64,000 nucleotides of DNA from Ramlibacter sp. (GCA_016713005.1 JADJPY010000003.1:186001-250000), one strand, 5' to 3'. Numbered from the stretch's first letter, positions 9,836 through 18,179 are shown. The notes: a model not told the origin generated them from the sequence alone. Numbers and translations: made by a program.

Positions 9836-9895
9836 CGCTATTAAATTGATAGCGGCTCAGCAAGCAATGGCGGGGGCTGGGAGCCTCTTTTTGCA
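9836..9895 (+). repeat. interspersed repeat R2, copy c
   Basis: A purely intergenic copy and the clearest inverted repeat: GCCGCTATTAAATTGATAGC, then GGCTCAGCAAGCAATGGCG, GGGGCTGGGAGCC, TTTTTGCA. It lies between the permease gene and the tRNA. The 337-bp gap 9782-10118 otherwise holds only the tRNA. Confidence 0.75.
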
Positions 9896-9919
9896 CATAA
9901 ACTGGCGGCGGGGCCTGTC

Positions 9920-9994
9920 TGGCGCCCCCGACGGGAATCGAACCCATATCTAGCGCTTAGGAGGCGCTCGTTCTATCCATTGAACTACGGCGGC
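9920..9994 (-). tRNA. tRNA-Arg (anticodon CCU)
   Basis: A 75-nt cloverleaf with encoded 3' CCA. Read on the minus strand, acceptor GCCGCCG is followed by TA and the D-arm, anticodon stem-loop AGCGC-CTCCTAA-GCGCT (anticodon CCT, decoding AGG), T-arm ATGGG-TTCGATT-CCCGT, then CGGGGGC-G-CCA. The acceptor stem has a G4:G69 mismatch, since GCCGCCG meets CGGGGGC. All other stems pair, with one T:G wobble in the T-stem. Confidence 0.92.
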
Positions 9995-10118
9995 GACGCC
10001 CCGGATTGTACGGTTCGGGCGCTGCGGCCTCCCATGGACGGGTGATGCGCCGCGCTGCCTGCCGACGTATCGTGACTGCCCGGGCCCGAGTGGGCCACCA
10101 GTCGATGGAGCAAGACAC

Positions 10119-10736
10119 ATGAACACAAGATGGATGGGCAGGATCGTGGGCCTGGTATTGCTGGGCGCCGTGTGTGCCCAGGTGCAGGCCACTTCAATCA
10201 ACCGCTGCCGCCTGCCCAACGCCCAGCAGAAATACCCGGAATGCTTCCCGCTTGACGCCAAGCCGCTCAACGACGGAATGCGCAAGGGCAACGGCCCGTC
10301 GGGCTCGTTCCCCTTGCCGGGTGCGGCCGGCAGCACCGGGGGCAGCACGGGCGGAAGCACTGGTGGCGGGACCGGCGGTGGCACCGGTGGCGGGTCCGAC
10401 ATTGGTGGTGGCGGGACGACCGGCAGCCGCACCCAGTACGGCGCGCTGGCCATCGACTACAACCAGGGCGCGGCCTACGGCTGGGCGGTCAACTACACCA
10501 GCCAGGGGCAGGCAGACGGCCGTGCGCTGGCCGAATGCCGGGGCAACTGCACGGTTGTCATGCGCTTTCGCAACACCTGCGCGGCCTACTTCGCCGACCA
10601 GGCCGGCAACAGCACGGCCTACGGCTGGGCCTGGAACAACAGCCTTGCCACTGCGCAGGCCGAGGCCAACCGCAATTGCCAGAACCGGGGCGGGCGGCGC
10701 TGCCAGATGCGCGCCTGGGGTTGCACCGATCGCTGA
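10119..10736 (+). CDS. secreted DUF4189 protein with Gly/Ser/Thr-rich linker
   Basis: A 205-residue protein of unknown function. A signal peptide is evident at residues 1-25, ending AQVQA. Residues 70-100 form a low-complexity linker of GGST/GGGT units. The C-terminal 100 residues match the DUF4189 pattern: YGALAIDY, YGWAVNYTSQGQADGRALAEC, C.VVMRFRNTCAAYFAD, YGWAWNNSLATAQAEANRNC, and a final cysteine pair. The six regularly spaced cysteines suggest disulfides and a periplasmic or extracellular location. A paralogue follows at 10862. ATG 10119 gives a complete signal peptide. Confidence 0.82.
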   Translation: MNTRWMGRIVGLVLLGAVCAQVQATSINRCRLPNAQQKYPECFPLDAKPLNDGMRKGNGPSGSFPLPGAAGSTGGSTGGSTGGGTGGGTGGGSDIGGGGTTGSRTQYGALAIDYNQGAAYGWAVNYTSQGQADGRALAECRGNCTVVMRFRNTCAAYFADQAGNSTAYGWAWNNSLATAQAEANRNCQNRGGRRCQMRAWGCTDR

Positions 10737-10861
10737 GGTGGCCGCGCGCCGGAGCCGCGCGGGCGGACCGCACTTTAAGGGGCACCCCGGGTAGACCCGG
10801 TTGTCCGGCGCAGGAGGGATACGGATCATGAAATCCGCCCCAATCTGCACGGAGAGCGATC

Positions 10862-11521
10862 TTGAAGCACCCTGCCCAGCCCCTGGCGGCCCTTGCCGCA
10901 ATCCTGGCACTTTGGTCTTTTGCGCCGCAGCAGGCGTCTGCCACCATGGCTGGCGGTTGTTACCCGCCCAGCCATCCCCAATGCCAGGCCGAACAGCGCG
11001 CCCGTGAAGCCAAGGCCCGGCACGAGGCCCAGGTCCAGGCTGAACGAAACCGCCAGGCGCGCGAGCAGCGGGCCCAACAGGAGGCGCAGCGCCGTGCCCA
11101 GATGGAGCAGCAGCGCCGTGCCTACGAAGAGCAGCAGCGCCGCGCCCAGATGCAGCGTCAGCAGCAACAGCAGCAGTACGGCTACCAGAACAACCAGCAA
11201 CAGCAGCAGCGCCGCAACAAGTACGGCAGCCTTGCAGTTGACTACGGCCAGGGCAGGGCCTACGGTTGGGCAGTCAATTTTGACAACCAGGCCAGCGCAG
11301 ACAACTATGCCCAGTCTCAGTGCGGTGGCAGGTGTTCGGTGGTGATGCGGTTTGCCAACACCTGCGCTGCCTACAGCGTGGACCAGTCCCAGGGGAGCAC
11401 CGCGACCGGGTGGGCCACGGCGCCCAGCGTCGGTCAGGCCCAGAATGCCGCCACACAGTATTGCCAGAGCCGGGGCGGGCGCTATTGCCAGACGCGTGTG
11501 TGGGGGTGTGCCGGCGCCTGA
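10862..11521 (+). CDS. secreted DUF4189 protein with Gln/Arg-rich coiled-coil linker
   Basis: A 219-residue paralogue of the upstream gene. It has a signal peptide at residues 1-28, then about 80 residues very rich in Gln, Arg, Glu and Ala with heptad-like QRRAQMEQQRRAYEEQQRRA units, predicted to be helical. The C-terminal DUF4189 domain repeats the same motifs (YGSLAVDYGQGRAYGWAVNF, CSVVMRFANTCAAYS, and a terminal C..RVWGC). It appears to start at TTG 10862 after GGAGAG; an ATG at 10828 lies in another frame. Same domain, completely different linker from its neighbour. Function unknown. Confidence 0.8.
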   Translation: MKHPAQPLAALAAILALWSFAPQQASATMAGGCYPPSHPQCQAEQRAREAKARHEAQVQAERNRQAREQRAQQEAQRRAQMEQQRRAYEEQQRRAQMQRQQQQQQYGYQNNQQQQQRRNKYGSLAVDYGQGRAYGWAVNFDNQASADNYAQSQCGGRCSVVMRFANTCAAYSVDQSQGSTATGWATAPSVGQAQNAATQYCQSRGGRYCQTRVWGCAGA

Positions 11522-11533
11522 GTGCGCCAGCGC

Positions 11534-13741
11534 TCAGGGGTTGAGGGCAATCAGCTGCGCGGTGGTGAAGCGCAGCCGCTGCGACATCTGCGCGGCCAGC
11601 GCGTTGAGCAGTCGCTGGCCATCCTGCGGGTGCTTTTGCGCCCAGGCCACAAAGCGCTCGCGCGGCAGGTAGAACACCTGGCTGGGCTCCAGCGCCACGG
11701 CGCGCGCGGAGCGGGCCGAACCGTCAAGAAACGCCATTTCGCCAAACACCATGCCGGGCACGAACGTGGCCACGCGCAGGGTCTTGCCCATGGCCGGCAT
11801 TTCGATGCTGACGCTGCCCGACAGCAGCGCCATGAGGCTGCTGTCGCGGTCGCCGGTGTTGAAGGCCTGCTCGCCCGCACGAAGGGTGGTCACCAGGCCA
11901 AAGCCGGGCAGGCTGGCGCGCGCCTCGGGGGAGAGACGCGCGCACAACGGCAGGTCGGCGGCGCTGGCCAGCGGACGGTTGACCTGGGCCACCTCCAGGC
12001 CCTTGCGGCGAAGCAGTTCGTTCTCGGCCCACTCCAGGGCGTGGTCGGTGTCGTCAAACAGGCCCGCGATATTGGCCAGGGTCTTGCGCGCGGTGTCCGA
12101 GGGGTGGCTCAGCAACATGGCCACGCCACCGGCGCGCAGCTCGCGTGCCATGCGCGCAAAACTGTCCAGCGCGGTCACATCCCACTGGGCGACGCGCTGG
12201 GCATCCACCAGCAGCACATCCACCTCGCCGGGCTGGGCGATGCGGCTGATCTCCTCGCGGATGCGCCGCGCCACGGCGAAGCTGGCCGTGCCCTGCAGCA
12301 CCACGATGACCACCCGCTGCGCATACTGGCGCAGCATCGCCTCCTCGTCGTTGCCGCGCCAGCGGCGCGAGCGCAGTTCACGCAGCGTGTACACCGAGCG
12401 CACCACCGCGCCCTCGGCGCCGCGCACAAACTGGGCCACCGCCACGGCAAAGCCGGCCAGCATGGCAAACACCCCGCTGGTGAACAGGAACACCAGACCG
12501 ATCATCCAGGTCTGCCACCACATCTGGCGCGCGCCCGGCTCGGCGGCAGGCCGTGCCAGCTGCACCGGATCGAGCATGCCCAGGCCGATCACGATCAGCG
12601 CGGCCGTGACAAACAGCACCGGCACGCGGTTCAGCCCGACGAAAGCCAATGCCAGCATCAGCGCCAGGCCAAACGCCAGCGTGGCGTTGGACGCGCGCAA
12701 TGACGGCTCGTCGCGCATGCCGCCGTCGATCAGCGGGCGGGTGGCCGCAAAGTTGGAGCCCACCGGCAGAAGGCCGAACCAGGGCAGCACCGCCATCGCC
12801 AGCGCTGCGGCGCGCAGCTCGCTGTTGACGTCGTAGGGCCGGCCGGTGGCCTGCTCGAGCTGCACGGCGTTGCCCGCGCTGTCCACAATGAAGGTGAATG
12901 CCACGAACAGCGCCTGCGCCGAGAGCACCGTCAGGGCAGTGCGCACCACCGCCCAGTGGTCGGCATGGAACAGCTCGTAGGCAAAGTTCGCCGCCAGCGA
13001 CGGCGGCACCAGGTCGCCAAAGCTGGCGACGGCCGGCGCGCTCACCCACATGAAGGGCAGGCCGGTGGCGACCTCGATCACCCACACGCTGGCGGCTGCC
13101 ACCGGCAGCAGCGCCAGCAGGTAGGGCTTGGACGGATGGTTGCGCTTCCACACCAGCGCCAGGCGCACCAGCAGGGCCAGCAGCACCACCATCACCACGG
13201 TGGAAATGGCCAGCCGCCCGCCGGGGCCCACAAACCAGTCGTTCACGGCGCGCACCTGCAGCCACAGGATGGTCAGGCCGATGCCCAGGCCCAGGCCACG
13301 GCCCACGGGCGCGGGCAGGTAACGGGCGAACACGGTGGCGCCGGTGCGCACCGCCAGCCAGATCACGGCGGCCGACAGCATCATGGTCGCCGCCGTCAGG
13401 CCCAGCACGCCCATGGCGCCCAGCTTGAGCGACGGTGCCAGCGTGGCGCACACCGCCAGAGTGGAGCCGTACAGCAGCGCCGCGCTGGGACGCACGCCGT
13501 AGATGGCAGCGCCACCCCGCGTGAGCGCCGCCATCAAGAGCGCGCCGGCAATCGCCGACCAGAGGCACCACAGCGGGTTGGGGGCCATGCCCAGGGCCAT
13601 CAGCGGGGCGTAGGCAATGCCCACCAGCGCCAGCGACTGCGGCATCGCCACACCCAATGCGAGCAGCCCGCCGTGCAGCGGACTCATGGCCGATGCGGGT
13701 GCCGGAGCACCCAGTGGGGCGGGGGATGTGGCTCGGTTCAC
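11534..13741 (-). CDS. SulP-family anion transporter fused to STAS and cyclic-nucleotide-binding domains
   Basis: A 735-residue inner-membrane transporter. Residues 20-440 carry the SulP core with about 12-14 hydrophobic helices (MPQSLALVGIAYAPL, YGSTLAVCATLAPS, and the VGSNFAATRPLIDGG segment). Residues 460-560 form a STAS domain (VVIVVLQGTASFAVARRI, VDVLLVDAQRV). Residues 605-735 form a cNMP-binding fold (LRAGEQAFNTGDRDSSLMALLSGSVSIE, PGMVFGEMAFLDGSARSARAVA), including the phosphate-binding cassette FGEMAFLDGSARSA. This suggests an anion transporter gated or tuned by a cyclic nucleotide. The substrate is unknown. It faces the DUF4189 genes convergently. Confidence 0.85.
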   Translation of the reverse strand: MNRATSPAPLGAPAPASAMSPLHGGLLALGVAMPQSLALVGIAYAPLMALGMAPNPLWCLWSAIAGALLMAALTRGGAAIYGVRPSAALLYGSTLAVCATLAPSLKLGAMGVLGLTAATMMLSAAVIWLAVRTGATVFARYLPAPVGRGLGLGIGLTILWLQVRAVNDWFVGPGGRLAISTVVMVVLLALLVRLALVWKRNHPSKPYLLALLPVAAASVWVIEVATGLPFMWVSAPAVASFGDLVPPSLAANFAYELFHADHWAVVRTALTVLSAQALFVAFTFIVDSAGNAVQLEQATGRPYDVNSELRAAALAMAVLPWFGLLPVGSNFAATRPLIDGGMRDEPSLRASNATLAFGLALMLALAFVGLNRVPVLFVTAALIVIGLGMLDPVQLARPAAEPGARQMWWQTWMIGLVFLFTSGVFAMLAGFAVAVAQFVRGAEGAVVRSVYTLRELRSRRWRGNDEEAMLRQYAQRVVIVVLQGTASFAVARRIREEISRIAQPGEVDVLLVDAQRVAQWDVTALDSFARMARELRAGGVAMLLSHPSDTARKTLANIAGLFDDTDHALEWAENELLRRKGLEVAQVNRPLASAADLPLCARLSPEARASLPGFGLVTTLRAGEQAFNTGDRDSSLMALLSGSVSIEMPAMGKTLRVATFVPGMVFGEMAFLDGSARSARAVALEPSQVFYLPRERFVAWAQKHPQDGQRLLNALAAQMSQRLRFTTAQLIALNP

Positions 13742-13818
13742 GCCAGCATGCTATCAGCCGGATGCAGGCCTGCCAATCACGCGACCGCCCGCTGCCACCG
13801 CGCGGGAGCAACACCCTG

Positions 13819-15021
13819 TTACTTGCTGAGCAGGCGCATCGCCTCTTCCAGGCCCTTGATGGTCAGCGGGTACATGCGGTGGCTCATGAGTTGCTGCACC
13901 ACGCTGATGCTCTGGCGGTACTGCCACACGCCTTGCGGCTCGGGGTTGATCCAGACGAACTTGGGGAACGCATGGGTAAGTCGCTGCAGCCACTCGGCGC
14001 CGGCTTCCTCGTTGTTGTATTCCACACTGCCGCCCGGCTGCAGGATCTCATAGGGGCTCATCGTGGCGTCGCCGATGAAGATGAGCTTGTAGTCCTTGTT
14101 GTACTTGCGGATGATGTCCCAGGTGGCGAACTTCTCGCTGAAGCGGCGCCGGTTGTTCTTCCACATGAAGTCGTACACGCAGTTGTGGAAGTAATAGAAC
14201 TCCATGTGCTTGAACTCGGTCTTGGTGGCCGAGAACATCTCTTCCACCCGCGCGATGTGCTCGTCCATCGTGCCGCCCACATCCATCAGCAGCAGCACCT
14301 TGACGTTGTTGTGGCGCTCCGGGCGCATCTTGATGTCCAGCCAGCCGGCGTTGGCGGCGGTGGAGCGGATGGTGTCGTCCAGGTCCAGCTCGTCCTCGTG
14401 CCCTTCGCGCGCGAACTTGCGCAGGCGGCGCAGCGCAATCTTGATGTTGCGCGTGCCCAGCTCCTGGGTGTCGTCGTAGTCCTTGTAGGCGCGCTGGTCC
14501 CACACCTTGACGGCGCTCTTGTTGCGGCTCTTGTCCTGCCCGATGCGGATGCCCTGCGGGTTCTGGCCATAGGCGCCAAACGGGCTGGTGCCGCCGGTGC
14601 CGATCATCTTGCTGCCGCCCTCGTGGCGCTCCTTCTGCTCCTCGAAGCGCTTCTTGAGCGTCTCCATCAGCTCGTCCCAGCCCATCTTCTCGATCTTCGC
14701 CTTCTCCTCGGGGCTGAGCTCCAGTTCCAGGTTCTTGCGCAGCCATTCGAGAGGGATGTCCTTGGTGAAGTCGGCAATCAGCTCCACCCCCTTGAAGTAC
14801 GCGGCAAACGCGCGGTCGAACTTGTCGTAGTGCTTCTCGTCCTTGACCAGCGCCGTTCGGCTGAGGTAATAAAAGTCATCGACCTTCCAGCCGCTGCCGT
14901 CGTCGTCGTGGTTGTTGGGGCCGACCACGCCCTCCTGCAGGGCTTCGAGCAGCGTCAGGTATTCCTTGACCGAAACCGGCAGCTTGGCACTGCGCAGGGT
15001 GTAGAAGAAGTCGATCAGCAT
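13819..15021 (-). CDS. VWA domain-containing protein, CoxE-like
   Basis: A 400-residue cytosolic protein of the CoxE/VWA group that works with MoxR AAA+ ATPases. The C-terminal half carries a VWA fold with a degenerate MIDAS: LLLMDVGGTMDEH in place of DxSxS, and a later TWDII..YN and IFIGDATMSPYEI. The N-terminal half (residues 1-150) is charged and helical. MoxR-CoxE pairs act as metal-insertion or complex-remodelling chaperones. Its presumed ATPase partner is 1 kb upstream on the same strand at 16045-16899. The target complex cannot be read from the context. Confidence 0.85.
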   Translation of the reverse strand: MLIDFFYTLRSAKLPVSVKEYLTLLEALQEGVVGPNNHDDDGSGWKVDDFYYLSRTALVKDEKHYDKFDRAFAAYFKGVELIADFTKDIPLEWLRKNLELELSPEEKAKIEKMGWDELMETLKKRFEEQKERHEGGSKMIGTGGTSPFGAYGQNPQGIRIGQDKSRNKSAVKVWDQRAYKDYDDTQELGTRNIKIALRRLRKFAREGHEDELDLDDTIRSTAANAGWLDIKMRPERHNNVKVLLLMDVGGTMDEHIARVEEMFSATKTEFKHMEFYYFHNCVYDFMWKNNRRRFSEKFATWDIIRKYNKDYKLIFIGDATMSPYEILQPGGSVEYNNEEAGAEWLQRLTHAFPKFVWINPEPQGVWQYRQSISVVQQLMSHRMYPLTIKGLEEAMRLLSK

Positions 15022-15040
15022 CGCGGTCTCCTTGGCAGGC

Positions 15041-15643
15041 TCAGGCCCGGGGCTTGTCCAGCAGGTACTGCAGGTGGGCCCTGACTTCGGGCCACTCGCC
15101 CGCGGTCAGGCTGTACATGACGGTGTCGCGCACGGTGCCGTCGCGGCGCAGGGCGTGGTGGCGCAGCACGCCGTCCTTGCGCGCGCCCAGGCGCTCGATG
15201 GCGCGCTGGCTGGCGAAGTTGTAGTTGTCGGTGCGCCAGCCCACCAGCTGCGCGCCCAGCGTGTCAAACGCATGCGCCAGCATCAGCAGCTTGGCAGTCG
15301 TGTTGATGTGCGTGCGCTGGCAGCGCCTTGCATACCAGGTGTAGCCAATCTCAATGCGGCGGATGGCCGGCACGATGTCGTGGTAACTGGTGGATCCCAG
15401 CACCTCGCCACTGGCCTCGTCGATCACGGCAAAGGGGAAGCGGTTGCCGTCTTCGCGCATCTTCAATGCGTCCTCGATGTACTTGCGTGTCTCCAGCGGC
15501 CCAGGGACCGAAGTCACCCGGATGTTCCACAGCTCGCCGTCGGCGGCGGCGGCCTTCAGGCCGGCTTCGTGGTCCAGCGTGAGCGGCACCAGGCGCACGC
15601 CGCGCGCCGACAGGGTGACGGGTTCGACGAAGCGCGCGCTCAT
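15041..15643 (-). CDS. GNAT family N-acetyltransferase (RimJ/RimL-type)
   Basis: A 200-residue GNAT protein. Typical landmarks are LSARGVRLVPLTLDHEAGL at the N-terminus, GSTSYHDIVPAIRRIEIGYTWYARRCQRTHINTTAKLLMLAHAFD around the acetyl-CoA-binding strand/helix, and NYNFASQRAIERLGARKDG near the end. This pattern fits RimJ/RimL and 'N-acetyltransferase 3' proteins that modify N-termini or small molecules. ATG 15643 was chosen by homology to the usual start; the frame is open upstream without conservation. It sits between a MoxR gene and its VWA partner, on the same strand. Confidence 0.85.
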   Translation of the reverse strand: MSARFVEPVTLSARGVRLVPLTLDHEAGLKAAAADGELWNIRVTSVPGPLETRKYIEDALKMREDGNRFPFAVIDEASGEVLGSTSYHDIVPAIRRIEIGYTWYARRCQRTHINTTAKLLMLAHAFDTLGAQLVGWRTDNYNFASQRAIERLGARKDGVLRHHALRRDGTVRDTVMYSLTAGEWPEVRAHLQYLLDKPRA

Positions 15644-15806
15644 GCCGTTCTCAGCCTGGCGCATGCCGCACGCTTGCCTGCGGCCGAGCCCGGTTTGACC
15701 GGCACCAGCACGGCCGCTGCTGGAACCGCCGCGGCACAGGGGTGCCATGCAGACCGGTGGCGGACAGACGGATGGCGGGTCAGGGGTCGCATGTCGCAGG
15801 GGGCCT

Positions 15807-16022
15807 TCAGTCGGCTGTATTGCGGGCGGCGCGCCAGCGCCGAGCCAGCTGCAGGCCCACTCCGCCGCCAATGCCGCACAGGGCGATGCCGCCCAGCGTG
15901 GCCGCGCTGTAGCCGTCGGCCATCGGGTCCAGCCCCAGCAGCTGGCCGAGCCACCAGCCCAACAGGGCGCCACCCACGAAGCCGACTGCGTCGGACAGGC
16001 CTTCCAGAAGTTGCGAGTTCAT
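15807..16022 (-). CDS. small hypothetical membrane protein
   Basis: A 71-residue protein (MNSQLLEGLSDAVGFVGG...) with two hydrophobic Gly/Leu-rich segments at residues 11-30 and 40-58 and a basic end (ARRWRAARN). I do not recognise a family. It lies between moxR and the GNAT gene on the same strand, so it may belong to the MoxR operon. The 160 bp between it and the GNAT gene hold nothing I can assign. Confidence 0.55.
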   Translation of the reverse strand: MNSQLLEGLSDAVGFVGGALLGWWLGQLLGLDPMADGYSAATLGGIALCGIGGGVGLQLARRWRAARNTAD

Positions 16023-16044
16023 GTGTGTGGCCAGCCTTGCTGGT

Positions 16045-16899
16045 TCAGCGGTTGTGCCGCTGCATGAACACCAGCTTTTCAAAGAGCGTCACGTCCTGCT
16101 CGTTCTTGAGCAGCGCGCCCACCAGCGGCGGCACGGCGACCTTGTCGTCCTTGCTTTGCAGGGCTTCCAGCGGGATGTCCTCCGCCACCAGCAGCTTGAG
16201 CCAGTCCAGCAGCTCGGAGGTTGAGGGTTTTTTCTTCAGGCCTGGCAGGTTGCGCACGTCGTAGAAGGTCTTCATGGCCGCCGTCAGCAGCTCTTTCTTC
16301 AGGTCGGGGAAATGCACATCCACGATCTGCTTCATCGTGTCCGCGTCGGGGAACTTGATGTAGTGGAAGAAGCAGCGGCGCAGGAAGGCGTCGGGCAGCT
16401 CCTTTTCGTTGTTGGAGGTGATGAACACCAGCGGCCGGTGGCGGGCACGGATGAGTTCGCGTGTCTCGTACACGTAGAACTCCATGCGGTCGATCTCGCG
16501 CAGCAGGTCGTTGGGGAACTCGATGTCCGCCTTGTCGATCTCGTCGATCAAGAGCGCCACCGGCTTGTCGGCCGTGAACGCCTGCCACAGCACGCCCTTG
16601 ACGATGTAGTTGTGGATGTCCTTGACGCGCTCGCCGCCGTCCACATCGGCCAGCTGGGAGTCGCGCAGGCGGCTCACCGCGTCGTACTCGTACAGGCCCT
16701 GCTGGGCCTTGGTGGTGGACTTGATGTGCCACTGCAGCAGCGGCATGCCCAGCGCCTGGGCCACTTCTTCGGCCAGCATGGTCTTGCCGGTGCCGGGCTC
16801 GCCCTTGACGAGCAGCGGGCGCTTGAGCGTGATGGCCGCATTGACGGCCAGCATCAGGTCCTGGGTGGCGACGTAGTTTGGGGTGCCTTGGAATTTCAT
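16045..16899 (-). CDS. MoxR family AAA+ ATPase
   Basis: A 284-residue MoxR ATPase: Walker A GEPGTGKT (33-40), Walker B ALLIDEIDKAD, sensor-1 in VFITSNNEKELPDAFLRRC with an Arg-finger-like RR, and a C-terminal lid. MoxR proteins team with VWA proteins to mature metal enzymes or membrane complexes. The VWA partner is encoded downstream at 13819-15021, separated by a GNAT gene and a small membrane gene. ATG 16899 matches the conserved MKFQGT start. It is divergent from the cytochrome c4 gene. Confidence 0.92.
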   Translation of the reverse strand: MKFQGTPNYVATQDLMLAVNAAITLKRPLLVKGEPGTGKTMLAEEVAQALGMPLLQWHIKSTTKAQQGLYEYDAVSRLRDSQLADVDGGERVKDIHNYIVKGVLWQAFTADKPVALLIDEIDKADIEFPNDLLREIDRMEFYVYETRELIRARHRPLVFITSNNEKELPDAFLRRCFFHYIKFPDADTMKQIVDVHFPDLKKELLTAAMKTFYDVRNLPGLKKKPSTSELLDWLKLLVAEDIPLEALQSKDDKVAVPPLVGALLKNEQDVTLFEKLVFMQRHNR

Positions 16900-16968
16900 G
16901 GGTCAGGTGTCGGGTTGTGCAGTTTCGCCAGGCGGGCCCTCCCGCCATGCCGGTGCAGGCAGCAGGCT

Positions 16969-16974
16969 TATAAT
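16969..16974 (+). promoter_or_regulatory. putative -10 box (TATAAT) of the cytochrome c4 gene
   Basis: A perfect sigma70 -10 hexamer 44 bp before the cytochrome c4 ATG in the 118-bp gap divergent from moxR. No convincing -35 hexamer lies 16-18 bp upstream, so this is a tentative call. Confidence 0.4.
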
Positions 16975-17017
16975 CGCCCGCTGATTTGCATCAAACGCCC
17001 CTGATTCTCCGCGCAAA

Positions 17018-17683
17018 ATGAACAAACCGCTGTCTACCCTGTTTGCCCTGGCTGTCGCGTTTGCGACCGCCGCCGTCCATGCCCAGGAAATCAAGGGTGA
17101 CGCCAAGGCCGGCGAGCGCAAAAACGCCGCCTGCATCGGATGCCACGGCATCGCCGGCTACCAGGCCAGCTTCCCCGAGATCTACAAGGTGCCCAAGATC
17201 TCCGGCCAGAACGCCAAATACATCTCCAACGCCCTGGCCGCCTACAAGAAAGGCGAGCGCAAGCACCCCACCATGCGTGGCAACGCCGACAGCCTGAGCG
17301 ACAAGGACATGGCCGATCTGGCCGCCTACTACAGCACCCATGGCGCCAAGGACGGCGACAAGCTGCCCGAAACCCCCGCCGTGCAGCCCAGCACCCAGGT
17401 GGCCGAGCTCCTCAAGAAGGGCGCCTGCGTGTCCTGCCACGGTGCCAATTTCAGCAAGCCGATTGACCCCTCCTACCCCAAGCTGTCTGGCCAGCACGCC
17501 GACAGCCTGTATGTGGCGCTCAAGTCCTACAAGACCGAAGGCAACGCCACCTGGGGCCGCAGCAACGGTGTGATGGGCGGCATTGCCAAGCAGTTCTCCA
17601 ACAACGAACTCAAGGAGCTGGCCAAGTACATGGCCTCGCTGCCCGGCGACCTGAAGACCATCCCCGAGTCCAAGTTCCGCTGA
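17018..17683 (+). CDS. cytochrome c4-type diheme c-type cytochrome
   Basis: A 221-residue periplasmic protein with a signal peptide ending HAQ (residue 23) and two covalent heme sites, CIGCH (39-43) and CVSCH (137-141), in two similar halves. Axial Met candidates are Met86 in HPTMRG and the Met of GVMGGI. Cytochrome c4 passes electrons to terminal oxidases such as the aa3 and cbb3 enzymes; an aa3 operon is at 38-48 kb of this window. It is monocistronic: its own -10 box upstream and a strong terminator 18 bp after the stop. Confidence 0.93.
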   Translation: MNKPLSTLFALAVAFATAAVHAQEIKGDAKAGERKNAACIGCHGIAGYQASFPEIYKVPKISGQNAKYISNALAAYKKGERKHPTMRGNADSLSDKDMADLAAYYSTHGAKDGDKLPETPAVQPSTQVAELLKKGACVSCHGANFSKPIDPSYPKLSGQHADSLYVALKSYKTEGNATWGRSNGVMGGIAKQFSNNELKELAKYMASLPGDLKTIPESKFR

Positions 17684-17700
17684 TCAGCCAGCCCCCGCAA

Positions 17701-17727
17701 AAAAAGCCGCCTTGGGCGGCTTTTTTG
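17701..17727 (+). terminator. intrinsic terminator after cytochrome c4
   Basis: Arms AAAAAGCCGCC and GGCGGCTTTTTT around a TTG loop. A GC stem followed by a T-run makes it a textbook rho-independent terminator, and its A-tract lets it serve the convergent DUF1841 gene as well. Confidence 0.9.
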
Positions 17728-17744
17728 TTGGCCGCCCGCCAGCT

Positions 17745-18179
17745 TCAGTCACGAGTGGCGCGCCGCTGCACCCGGTCGATGTAGGTCTGACCGTCGGGCG
17801 CGCGCCCGCTGCGCTGCGCCTCCCACAGCATCGTTCCCAGTTCTTCCATCACCTCGTGGTGCGCGTCGTGCAGGTTGTCGCGGCGTGCGGCCAACAGTTC
17901 CACCGCCTGGCGGATGCCGCGCGGCTGGTCGATCGAGCACTGCTCGCTGATGGACAGGTGCATCGACAGGTGCAGGAAAGGGTTGGTGCCGGCGCCCGGC
18001 GCGTCGTAGTTGAGCGCGAGCGCCGCGTCCACGTCCGACAGCGCGGCGTGGTGCTCGGGGTGCTCGGCCACCCACAGGCTGGCCAGTGTCTCGATGGCCT
18101 CCATGGGCTGGCCGTCGCGCGCCTTGGCGTGCACCGCACAGAAGAATCGCCGCACATCGGCCTGGGACGGATTGAACAT
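17745..18179 (-). CDS. DUF1841 family protein
   Basis: A 144-residue cytosolic protein of the proteobacterial DUF1841 family. It shows the family start MFNPSQADVRRFF, then EHPEHHAALSD, NPFLHLSMHLSISEQCSIDQPRGIRQ, and LGTMLWEAQRSGRAPDG. Function is unknown. ATG 18179 was chosen because the conserved MFNPS begins there; the frame is open 31 codons further up without conservation. It is convergent with cytochrome c4 and divergent from the thiolase, with 58 bp between starts. Confidence 0.9.
   Translation of the reverse strand: MFNPSQADVRRFFCAVHAKARDGQPMEAIETLASLWVAEHPEHHAALSDVDAALALNYDAPGAGTNPFLHLSMHLSISEQCSIDQPRGIRQAVELLAARRDNLHDAHHEVMEELGTMLWEAQRSGRAPDGQTYIDRVQRRATRD

Noticed and set aside
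10319..10425. Repeated GGC/GGT/ACC units that might suggest a CRISPR or minisatellite
   Set aside because: They encode the Gly/Ser/Thr linker of a DUF4189 protein; there are no equal spacers or repeats of CRISPR size. The Gln-rich run at about 11030-11210 is likewise coding.
10801..11007. A short frame with ATG at 10828 before the second DUF4189 gene
   Set aside because: It is in a different frame from the DUF4189 protein and has no conservation; TTG 10862 gives a complete signal peptide.
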